A stretch of DNA of 64,000 bases from Geodermatophilus tzadiensis (lineage in GTDB: Bacteria; Actinomycetota; Actinomycetes; Mycobacteriales; Geodermatophilaceae): contig NZ_PVTG01000008.1 in NCBI RefSeq assembly GCF_003002915.1, forward strand, positions 124,001-188,000, given 5' to 3'. Both the position numbers and the translations under genes were made by a program. This document shows positions 25,088 through 34,801 of the stretch, piece after piece. Under the pieces are notes generated by a model. It was not told where the DNA came from and did not search any database. It worked only from the letters and a program-made list of their open reading frames with translations. The first letter of the stretch is position 1, and every line of letters starts with the position of its first letter.

Positions 25088-26626
25088 GTGTCGAGCACGG
25101 AGAACCCCGGAGACGGGTCGCAGCAGGTCCCCCCGCCCGAGACGGCCGGTCCCGACGCGGTCACCCCGGAGGCCGGGACGCCCGCCGCGCCCACCCCCGC
25201 GGACGCGGAGCTGGCCGACCCGACGGCGGCCGCGAGCGCACCGGAGACCGTCGTCGCCGAGGCCGGCGCCCCGGAGGCCGGCACCCCCGAGGCCGGCACC
25301 CCGGAGGCCGGCACCCCGGAGGCCGGCACCCCGGAGGCCGGCACCCCGGAGGCCGGCACCCCGGAGGTGAGCACGCCCGCCGCGGCGCCTCCCGCGCCGG
25401 CCGCCGAGGCGGCGTCGGACCCCACGCGGTGGGGCCGGGTCGACGAGGACGGCACCGTCTACGTGCGCACCGCCGACGGTGAGCGCGCGGTCGGCTCGTG
25501 GCAGGCCGGCGAGCCCGCCGCGGGGCTGGCCCACTTCGCCCGCCGCTACGACGACCTGGCCACCGAGGTCTCGCTGCTCGAGGCCCGGCTGAGGGCGCAC
25601 ACCGGCAACCCGAACGAGATCAAGGCCAAGGCACAGGCGCTGGCCGACACCATCCCCACCGCGACCGCCGTCGGCGACCTCGACGGGCTGGCCGCGCGCG
25701 CCCGCGCCATGGTGGGCACCGCCGACTCCGCCGCCGCCGAGTCGCGCGCCGAGAAGGCCGCCGCCCGCGCCGCGCAGGTCGCCCGCAAGGAGGCCCTAGC
25801 CGCCGAGGCCGAGCAGATCGCCGCGGAGTCGACGTCGTGGAAGGCCGCCGGCGACCGGCTCAAGGCGATCGTCGAGGAGTGGAAGACGATCCGCGGGATC
25901 GACCGCAAGACCGACGAGGCGCTGTGGTCGCGGTTCGCCGCGGCCCGGGACGCCTTCGGCCGCCGCCGGGGCGCCCACTTCGCGGCGCTCGACGCCCAGC
26001 GCGGCGAGGCCCGGGCGGCCAAGCAGGAGCTCATCGCCGAGGCCCAGCGGCTGGCGGCGTCGACCGACTGGGGTCCGACGAGCGCCGCGATGCGCACGCT
26101 GATGGACCGGTGGAAGGCAGTCCCCCGCACCAGCCGCGACGGCGACGACGACCTGTGGAAGCAGTTCCGCGCCGCCCAGGACGTGTTCTTCAGCGCCCGC
26201 GCCGAGTCGGACAAGGCCCGCAACAGCGAGCAGCTGGCCAACCAGCAGGCCAAGGAGGAGCTGCTGGCCGAGGCGGAGAAGCTCGACCCGGCCACCGACC
26301 TCCGCGGCGCGCAGGCGGCGCTGCGCCGGATCCAGGAGCGCTACGACGCCATCGGCCACGTGCCGCGCGGCGCGATGCGCTCGCTCGAGGACCGCATGCA
26401 GGCCGTCGAGCAGAAGGTCCGGGGCGCCTCCGACGCCGGCCGGGTGCGCACCGCGCCGGAGAACCCGATGGTCACCTCGATGCGCGCGGCGGTGACCAAG
26501 GCCGAGGAGCAGCTGGCCAAGGCCGAGGCCGCGGGCGACGCCCGCCGCGTCGAGGAGGCCCGCGCCAACCTCGCTACCCGCCGCGAGTGGCTGGCCGAGG
26601 CCGAGAAGACCGCCTCCCGCCGCTGA
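25088..26626 (+). CDS. DUF349 coiled-coil protein with an EAGTP tandem repeat
   Basis: 512 residues. The N-terminal about 100 residues are Pro/Ala/Glu-rich and hold the EAGTP repeat (residues 58-92). Then comes RWGRVDEDGTVYVRTADGERAVGSWQAGEP, a small conserved domain. From about 155 to the end are DUF349 helical repeats (WKAAGDRLKAIVEEWKTI, LMDRWKAVPR, LRRIQERYDAIGHVPR) that form an extended coiled coil. The family's function is not settled; distant relatives bind RNA or nucleotides. The GTG at 25088 lacks a strong ribosome site. Divergent from the miaA run by 40 bp, convergent with miaB. Confidence 0.87.
   Translation: MSSTENPGDGSQQVPPPETAGPDAVTPEAGTPAAPTPADAELADPTAAASAPETVVAEAGAPEAGTPEAGTPEAGTPEAGTPEAGTPEAGTPEVSTPAAAPPAPAAEAASDPTRWGRVDEDGTVYVRTADGERAVGSWQAGEPAAGLAHFARRYDDLATEVSLLEARLRAHTGNPNEIKAKAQALADTIPTATAVGDLDGLAARARAMVGTADSAAAESRAEKAAARAAQVARKEALAAEAEQIAAESTSWKAAGDRLKAIVEEWKTIRGIDRKTDEALWSRFAAARDAFGRRRGAHFAALDAQRGEARAAKQELIAEAQRLAASTDWGPTSAAMRTLMDRWKAVPRTSRDGDDDLWKQFRAAQDVFFSARAESDKARNSEQLANQQAKEELLAEAEKLDPATDLRGAQAALRRIQERYDAIGHVPRGAMRSLEDRMQAVEQKVRGASDAGRVRTAPENPMVTSMRAAVTKAEEQLAKAEAAGDARRVEEARANLATRREWLAEAEKTASRR
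25259..25378 (+). repeat. 15-bp tandem repeat inside the DUF349 gene
   Basis: Seven in-frame 15-bp units (GAGGCCGGCACCCCG, first unit with GCC for ACC) run from 25259 to 25363, followed by a diverged eighth copy encoding EVSTP. Units 3-7 are nearly identical at the DNA level, which suggests recent slippage. A lone EAGTP also occurs at residues 28-32. Confidence 0.9.
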
Positions 26627-26630
26627 GGCA

Positions 26631-26680
26631 TAGGAAGCGATCCCACGTCCGGGCGGCCCCGACGTGGGGATCGCTTCCTA
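26631..26680. terminator. Strong hairpin between convergent DUF349 and miaB genes
   Basis: TAGGAAGCGATCCCACGTC pairs with GACGTGGGGATCGCTTCCTA, a 19-bp stem with one bulged G and an 11-nt loop. The AGGAAGC/GCTTCCT base gives A/U-rich ends on both strands. Two-way terminator. Confidence 0.85.
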
Positions 26681-26688
26681 AGCCTCGA

Positions 26689-28140
26689 TCAGGCCGGGGC
26701 GCCGATGCGGGGCATGCCGAGCAGCACCCCGGGCGTCGTCGGGCGGGTGCCGGCCTCGTGCGCGTCGCCGGCGCGGGTGCGGCGGTGCGACAGCAGCGGG
26801 CCGTCGGCGACCAGGTGGTGCGGCGCGGCCGCGGTGACGACGGTCTCGACGACGTCACCCGGGCGCACGCCCGCCCCGCCGGCGAAGTGCACCAGCCGCC
26901 CGTCGCGGGCGCGACCGCTCATCCGCCCGGTGCGGGCGTCCTTGCTGCCCTCCCCCGCGGCGGCGAGCAGCTCGACGGTGCGCCCGACCTGCGCCTGGTT
27001 CTCCGACCAGCTGATCTCCTCCTGCAGCGCGGTCAGCCGCAGGTAGCGCTCCTGCACGACCTCCTTGGGCAGCTGGCCGTCCATCTCGGCGGCCGGCGTC
27101 CCGGGGCGCTTGGAGTACTGGAAGGTGAACGCGCTGGCGAAGCGCGCCTGCCGGACCACCTCGAGGGTCTGCTCGAAGTCGGCCTCGGTCTCGCCGGGGA
27201 AGCCGACGATGACGTCGGTGGTGATGGCGGCGTCGGGCATCGCGGCCCGCACCCGGTCGATGATCCCGAGGTAGCGGTCCTGCCGGTAGCCGCGGCGCAT
27301 CCGGCGCAGCACGTCGTCGGACCCGCTCTGCAGCGGCATGTGCAGCTGGTGGCAGACGGCGGGCGTCTCGGCCATCGCCTCGATGACGTCGTCGGTGAAC
27401 TCGCGCGGGTGCGGGCTGGTGAACCGCACCCGCTCCAGGCCCTCGATCGCACCCGTCGCGCGGAGCAGGTCGGCGAAGGCGCCGCGGTCGCGGAAGTCCA
27501 CGCCGTAGGCGTTGACGTTCTGGCCGAGCAGCGTCACCTCGAGCACGCCCTGGTCGACCAGCGCCCGCACCTCGGCCAGGACGTCGCCGGGCCGGCGGTC
27601 CTTCTCCTTGCCGCGCAGCGCCGGGACGATGCAGAACGTGCAGGTGTTGTTGCAGCCGACGCTGATCGACACCCACCCGGCGTAGGCGGAGTCCCGCTTC
27701 GCCGGCAGCGTCGACGGGAACACCTCGAGCGCCTCGGCGATCTCTACCTGGGCCTCGGCGTTGTGCCGGGCGCGCTCGAGCAGGGCCGGCAGCGAGCCGA
27801 CGTTGTGCGTGCCGAAGACGACGTCGACCCACGGCGCGCGCCGCACGATCTCGCCGCGGTCCTTCTGCGCCAGGCAGCCGCCGACGGCGATCTGCATGCC
27901 CGGGTGGGCGTCCTTGACCGGCCGCAGGTGGCCGAGGTTGCCGTAGAGCCGGTTGTCGGCGTTCTCCCGCACCGCGCAGGTGTTGAGGACGACGACGTCA
28001 GCGTCGGCCCCCTCGGGTGCGGCGGCGTAGCCCGCGGCCTCGAGCAGGCCGGACAGGCGCTCGGAGTCGTGCACGTTCATCTGGCACCCGTAGGTGCGCA
28101 CGCGGTAGGTGCGCAGCGGGCTGTCGACCTCTGTTCCCAT
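26689..28140 (-). CDS. miaB: tRNA-2-methylthio-N6-dimethylallyladenosine synthase
   Basis: 483 residues. A radical-SAM methylthiotransferase acting on i6A37 tRNA. The auxiliary cluster cysteines are C19, C55 and C89; the radical-SAM cluster is C163, C167 and C170 (CNNTCTFC). [10 protein letters not shown] and [18 protein letters not shown] are family motifs, and a TRAM domain ends about residue 450. The start ATG lies 112 bp from the divergent gluA start. Works after MiaA, encoded nearby. Confidence 0.96.
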   Translation of the reverse strand: MGTEVDSPLRTYRVRTYGCQMNVHDSERLSGLLEAAGYAAAPEGADADVVVLNTCAVRENADNRLYGNLGHLRPVKDAHPGMQIAVGGCLAQKDRGEIVRRAPWVDVVFGTHNVGSLPALLERARHNAEAQVEIAEALEVFPSTLPAKRDSAYAGWVSISVGCNNTCTFCIVPALRGKEKDRRPGDVLAEVRALVDQGVLEVTLLGQNVNAYGVDFRDRGAFADLLRATGAIEGLERVRFTSPHPREFTDDVIEAMAETPAVCHQLHMPLQSGSDDVLRRMRRGYRQDRYLGIIDRVRAAMPDAAITTDVIVGFPGETEADFEQTLEVVRQARFASAFTFQYSKRPGTPAAEMDGQLPKEVVQERYLRLTALQEEISWSENQAQVGRTVELLAAAGEGSKDARTGRMSGRARDGRLVHFAGGAGVRPGDVVETVVTAAAPHHLVADGPLLSHRRTRAGDAHEAGTRPTTPGVLLGMPRIGAPA

Positions 28141-28239
28141 GGCGTCTGCGAGGGTACGGCGCGACGCCGGTCACCCGGCGTGAGCGGACCCGTTACTGGA
28201 TCGTGATGACCTCGGGACCGCGCCGTCCCCCGGCGGCTC

Positions 28240-28245
28240 TAGGGT
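28240..28245 (+). promoter_or_regulatory. Leaderless -10 box (TAGGGT) for gluA
   Basis: TAGGGT ends 7 nt before the GTG start, so transcription should begin at or beside the start codon. No ribosome site precedes the GTG, as expected for a leaderless mRNA. Confidence 0.6.
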
Positions 28246-28252
28246 TCCCCGG

Positions 28253-29008
<756 letters not shown>

Positions 29009-29028
29009 CCACCCGGGAGGACCCACCC

Positions 29029-29922
29029 ATGCGCAGCACCCGACGACTCGCGGCGTTCGCCGCGCTCGGCCTCGCCCTCGCGGCCTGCTCCAGCGAGGCC
29101 GGCAACCAGGCCGCGGAGGAGTCCTCCAGCGCGCCGACCGTCGCCGAGGACGTCGACTTCCCCGAGGGCTCGACCATGGCCGAGCTGAACGAGGCCGGGA
29201 CGATCAGGGTCGGCACCAAGTACGACCAGCCCGGGTTCGGCCTGCTCAACCCGCAGAGCGGCCAGCCCGAGGGCTTCGACGTCGAGATCGCCAAGATCGT
29301 CGCCGGTGAGCTGGGCATCGCGCCCGAGGACATCGAGTTCACCGAGACCGTCTCGGCCAACCGCGAGCCGTTCATCCAGAACGGCCAGGTCGACATCGTC
29401 GTGGCCACCTACACGATCAACGACGCCCGCAAGCAGGTCGTCGACTTCGCCGGCCCGTACTACGTCGCCGGGCAGGACATCATGGTCGCGGCCGGCAACC
29501 CCGACGGCATCCAGGGCCCCGAGGACCTGGCCGGCAAGACCGTCTGCTCGGTCGAGGGCTCGACGCCGGCGCAGAACATCCGGGACAACTACCCGGAGGC
29601 CCAGCTGGTGACCTACGACGTCTACTCCAAGTGCGCCGACGACCTGGCCAACGGCAACGTCCAGGCCGTGACGACGGACAACGTCATCCTCACCGGGCTG
29701 GTCGCCGGCAACCCGGAGGGCTTCGAGCTGGTGGGCAACCCGTTCACCGAGGAGCCCTACGGCATCGGCCTGGCGCTCGGCGACACCGACTTCCGCAACT
29801 TCATCAACGACGTCCTCGAGGAGTCCTACGAGGACGGCCGCTGGGCCGACGCCTGGGACCGCACCGTCGGGCAGATCACCGGCGAGGAGGCCCCCGAGCC
29901 GCCGTCGGTCGACCGGTACTGA
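29029..29922 (+). CDS. gluB: Glutamate-type ABC transporter binding lipoprotein
   Basis: 297 residues. A lipoprotein signal ends in LALAAC with the lipidated Cys20. The mature part is a type-II periplasmic binding fold (GTIRVGTKYDQPGFGLLN, GFDVEIAKIVAGELGI, DIVVATYTINDARKQVVDFAGPYY). The ATG follows GGGAGGA. A 16-bp hairpin lies in the 80-bp gap before gluC and probably makes this gene more abundant than the permeases. Confidence 0.92.
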   Translation: MRSTRRLAAFAALGLALAACSSEAGNQAAEESSSAPTVAEDVDFPEGSTMAELNEAGTIRVGTKYDQPGFGLLNPQSGQPEGFDVEIAKIVAGELGIAPEDIEFTETVSANREPFIQNGQVDIVVATYTINDARKQVVDFAGPYYVAGQDIMVAAGNPDGIQGPEDLAGKTVCSVEGSTPAQNIRDNYPEAQLVTYDVYSKCADDLANGNVQAVTTDNVILTGLVAGNPEGFELVGNPFTEEPYGIGLALGDTDFRNFINDVLEESYEDGRWADAWDRTVGQITGEEAPEPPSVDRY

Positions 29923-29939
29923 CCCCACCGACCGGTCCG

Positions 29940-29974
29940 GACGCCGCCGGGCGGGCTCCCCGCCCGGCGGCGTC
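29940..29974 (+). terminator. 16-bp hairpin between gluB and gluC (partial terminator or mRNA stabiliser)
   Basis: GACGCCGCCGGGCGGG (29940-29955) and its exact complement (29959-29974) flank a CTC loop, 18 nt after the gluB stop and 29 nt before gluC. As in other importer operons, such a hairpin can lower read-through into the permease genes or protect the upstream message. Confidence 0.65.
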
Positions 29975-30002
29975 TCCCGGTGACTGAGAGATCGAGGGCG
30001 CG

Positions 30003-30653
30003 GTGCAGTTCCTCAGCGACAACTCCGACCTGTTGTGGAGCGCGTTCCTGACGACGCTCTCCCTCGCGGTCGTCAGCGGCCTGTGCGCGCTGGTGCTCGG
30101 CACCGTGCTGGCCGCGATGCGGGTGAGCCCGGTGCCCCCGCTGCGCGGGCTGGCCACCTTCTACGTCGAGGTCTTCCGCAACACCCCGCTGACCGTCGTG
30201 TTCTTCTTCCTGGCGTTCGGCATCGTGCAGATCGACCTGCAGTTCCCGAGCCGCTTCCTCACCGCGGTGGCGGCGCTGTCGCTCTACACCGCCGCGTTCG
30301 TCTGCGAGGCGCTGCGGTCGGGCATCAACTCCGTCCCGGCGGGCCAGGCGGAGGCCGCCCGGGCGCTCGGGCTGACCTTCGGGCAGTCGCTGCGCCAGGT
30401 GGTCCTCCCCCAGGCGTTCCGCACCGTGGTGCCGCCGCTGGGCAACGTGTGGATCGCGCTGGCGAAGAACACCTCGATCGCCGCCGGGTTCGCCGTCACC
30501 GACCTGACCGCCGCGCTCCAGCGGCTGGCCAACGCCAACGCCGACCAGCTGCTCGCCGTCTTCGCCGCGGTCGTCGCCGGCTACCTGGTCATCACGCTCC
30601 CCTCCGCCTGGCTGATCCGGGTGGTCGAGACCCGGGTGGCGATCGTCCGATGA
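30003..30653 (+). CDS. gluC: Glutamate-type ABC transporter permease
   Basis: 216 residues, about five membrane segments. The HEAA signature region reads INSVPAGQAEAARALGLTFGQSLRQVVLPQAF, the EAA loop that contacts GluA. Family motif EVFRNTPLTVVFFF is present. GTG start at 30003. Its stop overlaps the gluD start (ATGA), so the two permeases are made together. Confidence 0.92.
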   Translation: MQFLSDNSDLLWSAFLTTLSLAVVSGLCALVLGTVLAAMRVSPVPPLRGLATFYVEVFRNTPLTVVFFFLAFGIVQIDLQFPSRFLTAVAALSLYTAAFVCEALRSGINSVPAGQAEAARALGLTFGQSLRQVVLPQAFRTVVPPLGNVWIALAKNTSIAAGFAVTDLTAALQRLANANADQLLAVFAAVVAGYLVITLPSAWLIRVVETRVAIVR

Positions 30654-31543
30654 GCACCAGCGTCCTGTTCGACCTGCCGGGGCCCCGCGCCCGTCGCCGG
30701 CAGCTGGTGGGCACCGTGGTGGGCGCCCTCGTCGTCGCCGCGCTCGTCGGGCTGGCCCTGTGGCGGCTGGCGGCCAACGGCCAGCTGCAGCCCGACCGGT
30801 GGGCCGTGCTGTTCGACCCGGCCTCGGGTGTCCCGCAGGCCCTGTGGGAGGGGCTGCTCAACACGCTGGCCGTGGCCGCGGTCGGCATGGTGCTGGCCAC
30901 CGTGCTGGGCGCGCTGCTGGCGGTCGGGCGGCTGTCGGACCACGCGTGGGTGCGCATCCCGGTCGGCGTGGTCATCGAGCTCTTCCGCGCCGTGCCGCTG
31001 CTGATCCTGATCCTGTTCTGCCTGCTGTTCCTGCCCACGGTCGGCGTCCCGATGACGGCGTTCCGGGCGCTGGTGCTGGGGCTGACGCTCTACAACATGG
31101 CCGTGCTGGCCGAGATCTTCCGGGCCGGGATCCTGTCGGTGGACCGGGGCCAGCAGGAGGCGGCCTACGCCCTCGGCATGCGCAAGACGCAGGTCATGAC
31201 GCTGGTCCTGCTGCCGCAGGCGGTGCGCCGGATGCTGCCGGTGCTGGTGGCCCAGCTCGTGGTCCTGCTCAAGGACTCGTCGCTGGGCTTCATCGTCGGC
31301 TACGTCGAGCTGCTGCGGACCGCGCGCAGCCTGGTGGAGTTCTTCAACTTCTCCTTCGGCAGCCAGTACACCTTCCAGCTCTACGTGGCCGCCGGCCTGA
31401 TCTACATCATCGTCAACGTGGTGCTCTCCCAGGTGGCCCGCAGCGTGGAGAAGCGCACCCGGCGCAGCACCAAGGCCGCCGCGGCCAAGGACGTCGAGCT
31501 GCCCGCCGACGTGCAGATGGGCGGGGGTGGCGGGCCGGCCTGA
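30650..31543 (+). CDS. gluD: Glutamate-type ABC transporter permease
   Basis: 297 residues, longer than GluC because of an N-terminal extension and a Lys/Ala-rich C-terminal tail. It has VVIELFRAVPLLILILF and the EAA loop RGQQEAAYALGMRKTQVMTLVLLPQAVR. The ATG overlaps the gluC stop by 4 nt. Pairs with GluC in the membrane channel. Confidence 0.92.
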   Translation: MSTSVLFDLPGPRARRRQLVGTVVGALVVAALVGLALWRLAANGQLQPDRWAVLFDPASGVPQALWEGLLNTLAVAAVGMVLATVLGALLAVGRLSDHAWVRIPVGVVIELFRAVPLLILILFCLLFLPTVGVPMTAFRALVLGLTLYNMAVLAEIFRAGILSVDRGQQEAAYALGMRKTQVMTLVLLPQAVRRMLPVLVAQLVVLLKDSSLGFIVGYVELLRTARSLVEFFNFSFGSQYTFQLYVAAGLIYIIVNVVLSQVARSVEKRTRRSTKAAAAKDVELPADVQMGGGGGPA

Positions 31544-31655
31544 CCGGCCGGTCGCGCGGGACACGGAACGGTCACGCGGCGCCCCGCTCGTCCCGCACCG
31601 CACCGCGGGTCCACGGGTGGTCAGGCGCGGTGCCGGGGCTGCCGAGTACGGGTCC

Positions 31656-32102
31656 GTGGACACCGCTCTCCGCCCCGTCGTGCCGCCGCTGCCCACCGTG
31701 GTGCGCCTGCCCGGGGGGCAGTCCGACGCCGCCCAGGACTTCGTGAACCGGCTGCGGGCTGCCTCGGCCTCCTTCGCCGGCGCCGCGGGTGCCGACTCCG
31801 CCGTCGTCCGCGAGGCGGTGCCCCCGGCCCGGCACCGGCGCGCCCGCTGCCGCGTCGTGCTGCGCATGTTCGACGGCGCCGAGGTCGACATGACCTTCCT
31901 CGGCCCGGTCAGCCGCCCGGCCCTGGCACCCGACCGCTCCTTCGAGGCGCAGATCGCCCGCTGGCTGCGCGCCGGGCACGTCCGCGGCGCCGAGGGGGCG
32001 TGGCTGGTGCCCGACGACGAGGCCCCCGGTGGCCGCGCCGTCGACCTCACCGCCTGGTCGACCGCGGCCGGGTCGACGGCGACCGGGGCGATCGCCCGCT
32101 GA
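31656..32102 (+). CDS. Conserved hypothetical protein
   Basis: 148 residues from GTG 31656; a TACGGG 6 nt upstream could be a leaderless -10. It is soluble and basic in the middle (PARHRRARCRVVLRMFDGAEVDMTFLGPVSRP), then SFEAQIARWLRAGHVRGAEGAWLVPDDE. I do not recognise a family. It lies between gluD and the recX terminator and is the last plus-strand gene before convergent recX. Confidence 0.7.
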   Translation: MDTALRPVVPPLPTVVRLPGGQSDAAQDFVNRLRAASASFAGAAGADSAVVREAVPPARHRRARCRVVLRMFDGAEVDMTFLGPVSRPALAPDRSFEAQIARWLRAGHVRGAEGAWLVPDDEAPGGRAVDLTAWSTAAGSTATGAIAR

Positions 32103-32125
32103 CCGCGGCTGCTCCCTCCCACGTG

Positions 32126-32170
32126 GACGGGCCCCGTCGCCGGCTCCGGGAGCCGGCGACGGGGCCCGTC
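32126..32170. terminator. 21-bp perfect hairpin between convergent genes
   Basis: The arms 32126-32146 and 32150-32170 (GACGGGCCCCGTCGCCGGCT...) are exact complements with a 3-nt CGG loop, the longest perfect stem in the window. Ends both the gluABCD-side transcript and recA-recX. Confidence 0.85.
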
Positions 32171-32187
32171 GTCGTGTGTGCGGCCCG

Positions 32188-32931
32188 TCAGGGCAGGTCG
32201 TCCTCCCAGCCGGGACCGTCCGGCCCGTCGGGGTCGGGATCGGTGCCGAAGCCGGTCCCGTCGAGGACGTCGCGGACCACCGCCGCGGCCAGCCCGCCGC
32301 CGTAGCCCTTGCGGGCCAGCATGCCCACCAGCCGGCGGGTGGCGGTGACCCGGTCGACCCGGCGGAGGCCGGACAGGCGCCGCTCGACCAGCCGGCGGGC
32401 CGCCTCGCGCTCGTCCTCGTCGTCGACCAGGGCGAGGGCCTGCTCGGCGTCCTCGCCGTCGACGCCCTTCGCCCGCAGCTCCGCCTTCAGGGCCCGGCGG
32501 GCCAGGCCACGGCCGGCCTGGCGGGAGCTCACCCAGGCGCGGGCGAAGGCGGCGTCGTCGACGAGGCCCACCTCGCCGAACCGGTCGAGCACGGCGGCGG
32601 CGGCGTCCTCGGGGACACCGCGGCGCTCGAGCAGCTCGGCCAGCTGTCGGCGGGTCTTCGGGGCGCCGGTGAGCGCCCGCAGGCAGACCGCCCGGGCCAC
32701 CGACTCGGGGTCGCCCGGCTCGTCGGCGGGGTCCCCGGGGACCGCGTCCGAGCCGTCGGGGCCCGCGGGGTGGACGGCGGCCGGGCCGTCCGGGTCAGGG
32801 GACGGCCCGGACCGCCGCCGGCGCCCGGCCCGCCCGTGCGGTGAGTCCCCGCGCGGGCGGCGCCGGCCACCGGGCCGGTCGGACCGCTCGGGCTCGTCAT
32901 CCCAGGGGGACGGGCCCGGCCGGCCGGTCAT
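32188..32931 (-). CDS. recX: Regulatory protein RecX
   Basis: 247 residues. A long disordered N-terminus rich in Pro, Asp, Arg and Gly (about 1-75) precedes the RecX helical repeats (ARAVCLRALTGAPKTRRQLAELLERRGVP, VSSRQAGRGLARRALKAELRAKGV, LVGMLARKGYGGGLA). RecX caps or inhibits RecA filaments. The ATG is 8 bp after the recA stop, so both are on one transcript. Confidence 0.93.
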   Translation of the reverse strand: MTGRPGPSPWDDEPERSDRPGGRRRPRGDSPHGRAGRRRRSGPSPDPDGPAAVHPAGPDGSDAVPGDPADEPGDPESVARAVCLRALTGAPKTRRQLAELLERRGVPEDAAAAVLDRFGEVGLVDDAAFARAWVSSRQAGRGLARRALKAELRAKGVDGEDAEQALALVDDEDEREAARRLVERRLSGLRRVDRVTATRRLVGMLARKGYGGGLAAAVVRDVLDGTGFGTDPDPDGPDGPGWEDDLP

Positions 32932-32939
32932 CGGAGTGC

Positions 32940-33971
32940 TCAGAAGTCGACCGGGTCAGCGGCCGGGGCGTCGACCTGCGGGCCGATGCCCAGCTTCTCC
33001 TTGACCTTCTTCTCGATCTCGTCGGCGAGGTCGGGGTTGTCGCGCAGGAAGGAGCGGACGTTCTCCTTGCCCTGGCCGAGCTGGTCGCCCTCGTACGTGT
33101 ACCAGGCGCCGGACTTGCGGATGAAGCCCTGCTCGACACCGGCGTCGATGAGGCCGCCCTCGCGGCTGAAGCCCTGACCCCACAGCAGGTCGAGCTCGGC
33201 CTGCTTGAACGGCGCGGCGACCTTGTTCTTCACGACCTTGACCCGCACCCGGCTGCCGACGGCGTCGGTGCCCTGCTTGAGGGTCTCGATCCGGCGCACG
33301 TCGAGGCGGACCGACGAGTAGAACTTCAGCGCACGACCACCGGTGGTGACCTCGGGCGAGCCGTAGACGATGCCGACCTTCTCGCGCAGCTGGTTGATGA
33401 AGATCGCGGTGGTGCCCGAGTTGTTCAGCGCACCGGTGATCTTGCGCAGCGCCTGGCTCATGAGGCGGGCCTGCAGACCCACGTGGCTGTCACCCATCTC
33501 GCCCTCGATCTCGGCGCGGGGCACCAGGGCCGCGACGGAGTCGATGACGATGATGTCGAGCGCGCCGGAGCGGATGAGCATGTCGGCGATCTCGAGCGCC
33601 TGCTCACCGGTGTCGGGCTGGCTGACCAGCAGCGCGTCGGTGTCGACGCCGATGGCCCGGGCGTACTCGGGGTCGAGGGCGTGCTCGGCGTCGATGAAGG
33701 CCGCGATGCCGCCGGCGGCCTGGGCGTTGGCCACCGCGTGCAGGGCGACCGTCGTCTTGCCCGAGGCCTCGGGGCCGTAGACCTCGATGACGCGGCCGCG
33801 GGGCAGGCCGCCGATGCCCAGCGCGATGTCGAGCGCGATCGAGCCGGTCGGGATGACCTTGATCGCCTGGGCAGCGCTGTCGCCCAGCCGCATGACCGAG
33901 CCCTTGCCGAACTGCTTGTCGATCTGGGCGAGGGCCATGTCGAGGGCCTTGTCGCGGTCGAGCGTTGCCAT
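32940..33971 (-). CDS. recA: Recombinase RecA
   Basis: 343 residues from ATG 33971; a GTG at 33980 would add three residues. Walker A GPEASGKT is at 66-73, with [17 protein letters not shown], the L1/L2 DNA-binding region ([40 protein letters not shown]) and an acidic tail. It drives strand exchange and LexA self-cleavage. No intein. An SOS box lies 133 bp upstream with a second TAGCGT promoter nearer the gene. Confidence 0.98.
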   Translation of the reverse strand: MATLDRDKALDMALAQIDKQFGKGSVMRLGDSAAQAIKVIPTGSIALDIALGIGGLPRGRVIEVYGPEASGKTTVALHAVANAQAAGGIAAFIDAEHALDPEYARAIGVDTDALLVSQPDTGEQALEIADMLIRSGALDIIVIDSVAALVPRAEIEGEMGDSHVGLQARLMSQALRKITGALNNSGTTAIFINQLREKVGIVYGSPEVTTGGRALKFYSSVRLDVRRIETLKQGTDAVGSRVRVKVVKNKVAAPFKQAELDLLWGQGFSREGGLIDAGVEQGFIRKSGAWYTYEGDQLGQGKENVRSFLRDNPDLADEIEKKVKEKLGIGPQVDAPAADPVDF

Positions 33972-34022
33972 GGTGCTCACCTTCGGGAAGTCGCGTGCGG
34001 AGTCGGTGTGGTGTCGCGGACG

Positions 34023-34028
34023 ACGCTA
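34023..34028 (-). promoter_or_regulatory. Proximal recA -10 (TAGCGT), outside the SOS box
   Basis: Minus-strand TAGCGT lies about 52 bp upstream of the recA ATG and is not covered by a LexA site. It could supply LexA-independent expression, as for the proximal recA promoter of mycobacteria. No clear -35. Confidence 0.45.
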
Positions 34029-34095
34029 GGTCGGGGGTCTGACACTTTCCGGGAGCGGGCCGGACCTGTGGAGGAGCGACTCCCCTGTGGACGCC

Positions 34096-34125
34096 ACTGT
34101 AGGGCGAACACACGTTCGAGTCGAG
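34096..34125 (-). promoter_or_regulatory. Distal recA promoter with SOS box in the spacer
   Basis: The SOS box at 34104-34119 (GCGAAC-ACAC-GTTCGA on the plus strand, one mismatch) lies between a weak -35 CTCGAC (34120-34125) and a -10 TACAGT (34096-34101), both on the minus strand and 18 bp apart. Confidence 0.75.
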
Positions 34126-34153
34126 CGACACGCACGGGCCGCCCCGGTCGCCG

Positions 34154-34801
34154 TCACACCAGCCCCTGCCGGTGGGCGAACACCGCCGCCTGGGTGCGGT
34201 CGCGCAGTCCCAGCTTGCCCAGGACGCGGGCCACGTGCGTCTTCACGGTGAGCTCCGAGAGGACCAGTGCCGCGGCGATCTCGGCGTTGGACTCCCCCCG
34301 GGCCACCGCCTGCAGCACCTCCCGCTCGCGGGCGGTGAGCGAGGCCACGCGCGGGTCGGGCGGGGTGCCCGCCGGCAGCCGGTGCGCGACCGTGTCGAGC
34401 AGGCGGCGGGTCACCCGGGGCGAGACGACGGCGTCCCCGCGCGCGACCGCCCGCACCGCCCGCAGCAGCTCACCGGGCTCGGCGTTCTTCGGCAGGAAGC
34501 CGCTCGCCCCCGCCCGCAGCGCGGCGAACGCGTACTCGTCGAGGTCGAACGTGGTGAGCACCAGGACCCGCGCCGGCAGGTCCTCGGCGACGATGCGGCG
34601 GGTGGCCTCGACGCCGTCGACACCGGGCATCCGCACGTCCATCACCACCACGTCGGGCCGCAGCTCGCGGGTCAGCGCGACCGCCTCCACGCCGTCGGCG
34701 GCCTGGCCCACGACGGTCAGGTCGTCCTGCGCCTCGAGCACCATCGACAGGCCGACGCGCACGAGGGGCTCGTCGTCGACGAGCAGCACGCGCGTGGTCA
34801 C
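34154..34801 (-). CDS. NarL/FixJ-type response regulator
   Basis: 215 residues. The receiver domain has the phospho-acceptor Asp55 (VVVMDVRMPG) with VDDEP and LPKNAEP. The C-terminal LuxR-type helix-turn-helix (about 145-212) reads LTAREREVLQAVARGESNAEIA and SELTVKTHVARVLGKLGL. GTG start overlaps the kinase stop (GTGA). Last gene of a four-gene unit with an ABC-2 transporter, which it probably controls. Confidence 0.93.
   Translation of the reverse strand: MTTRVLLVDDEPLVRVGLSMVLEAQDDLTVVGQAADGVEAVALTRELRPDVVVMDVRMPGVDGVEATRRIVAEDLPARVLVLTTFDLDEYAFAALRAGASGFLPKNAEPGELLRAVRAVARGDAVVSPRVTRRLLDTVAHRLPAGTPPDPRVASLTAREREVLQAVARGESNAEIAAALVLSELTVKTHVARVLGKLGLRDRTQAAVFAHRQGLV

Noticed and set aside
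25259..25378. CRISPR-like array
   Set aside because: The 15-bp units are contiguous, in frame and have no spacers; they are a coding tandem repeat.
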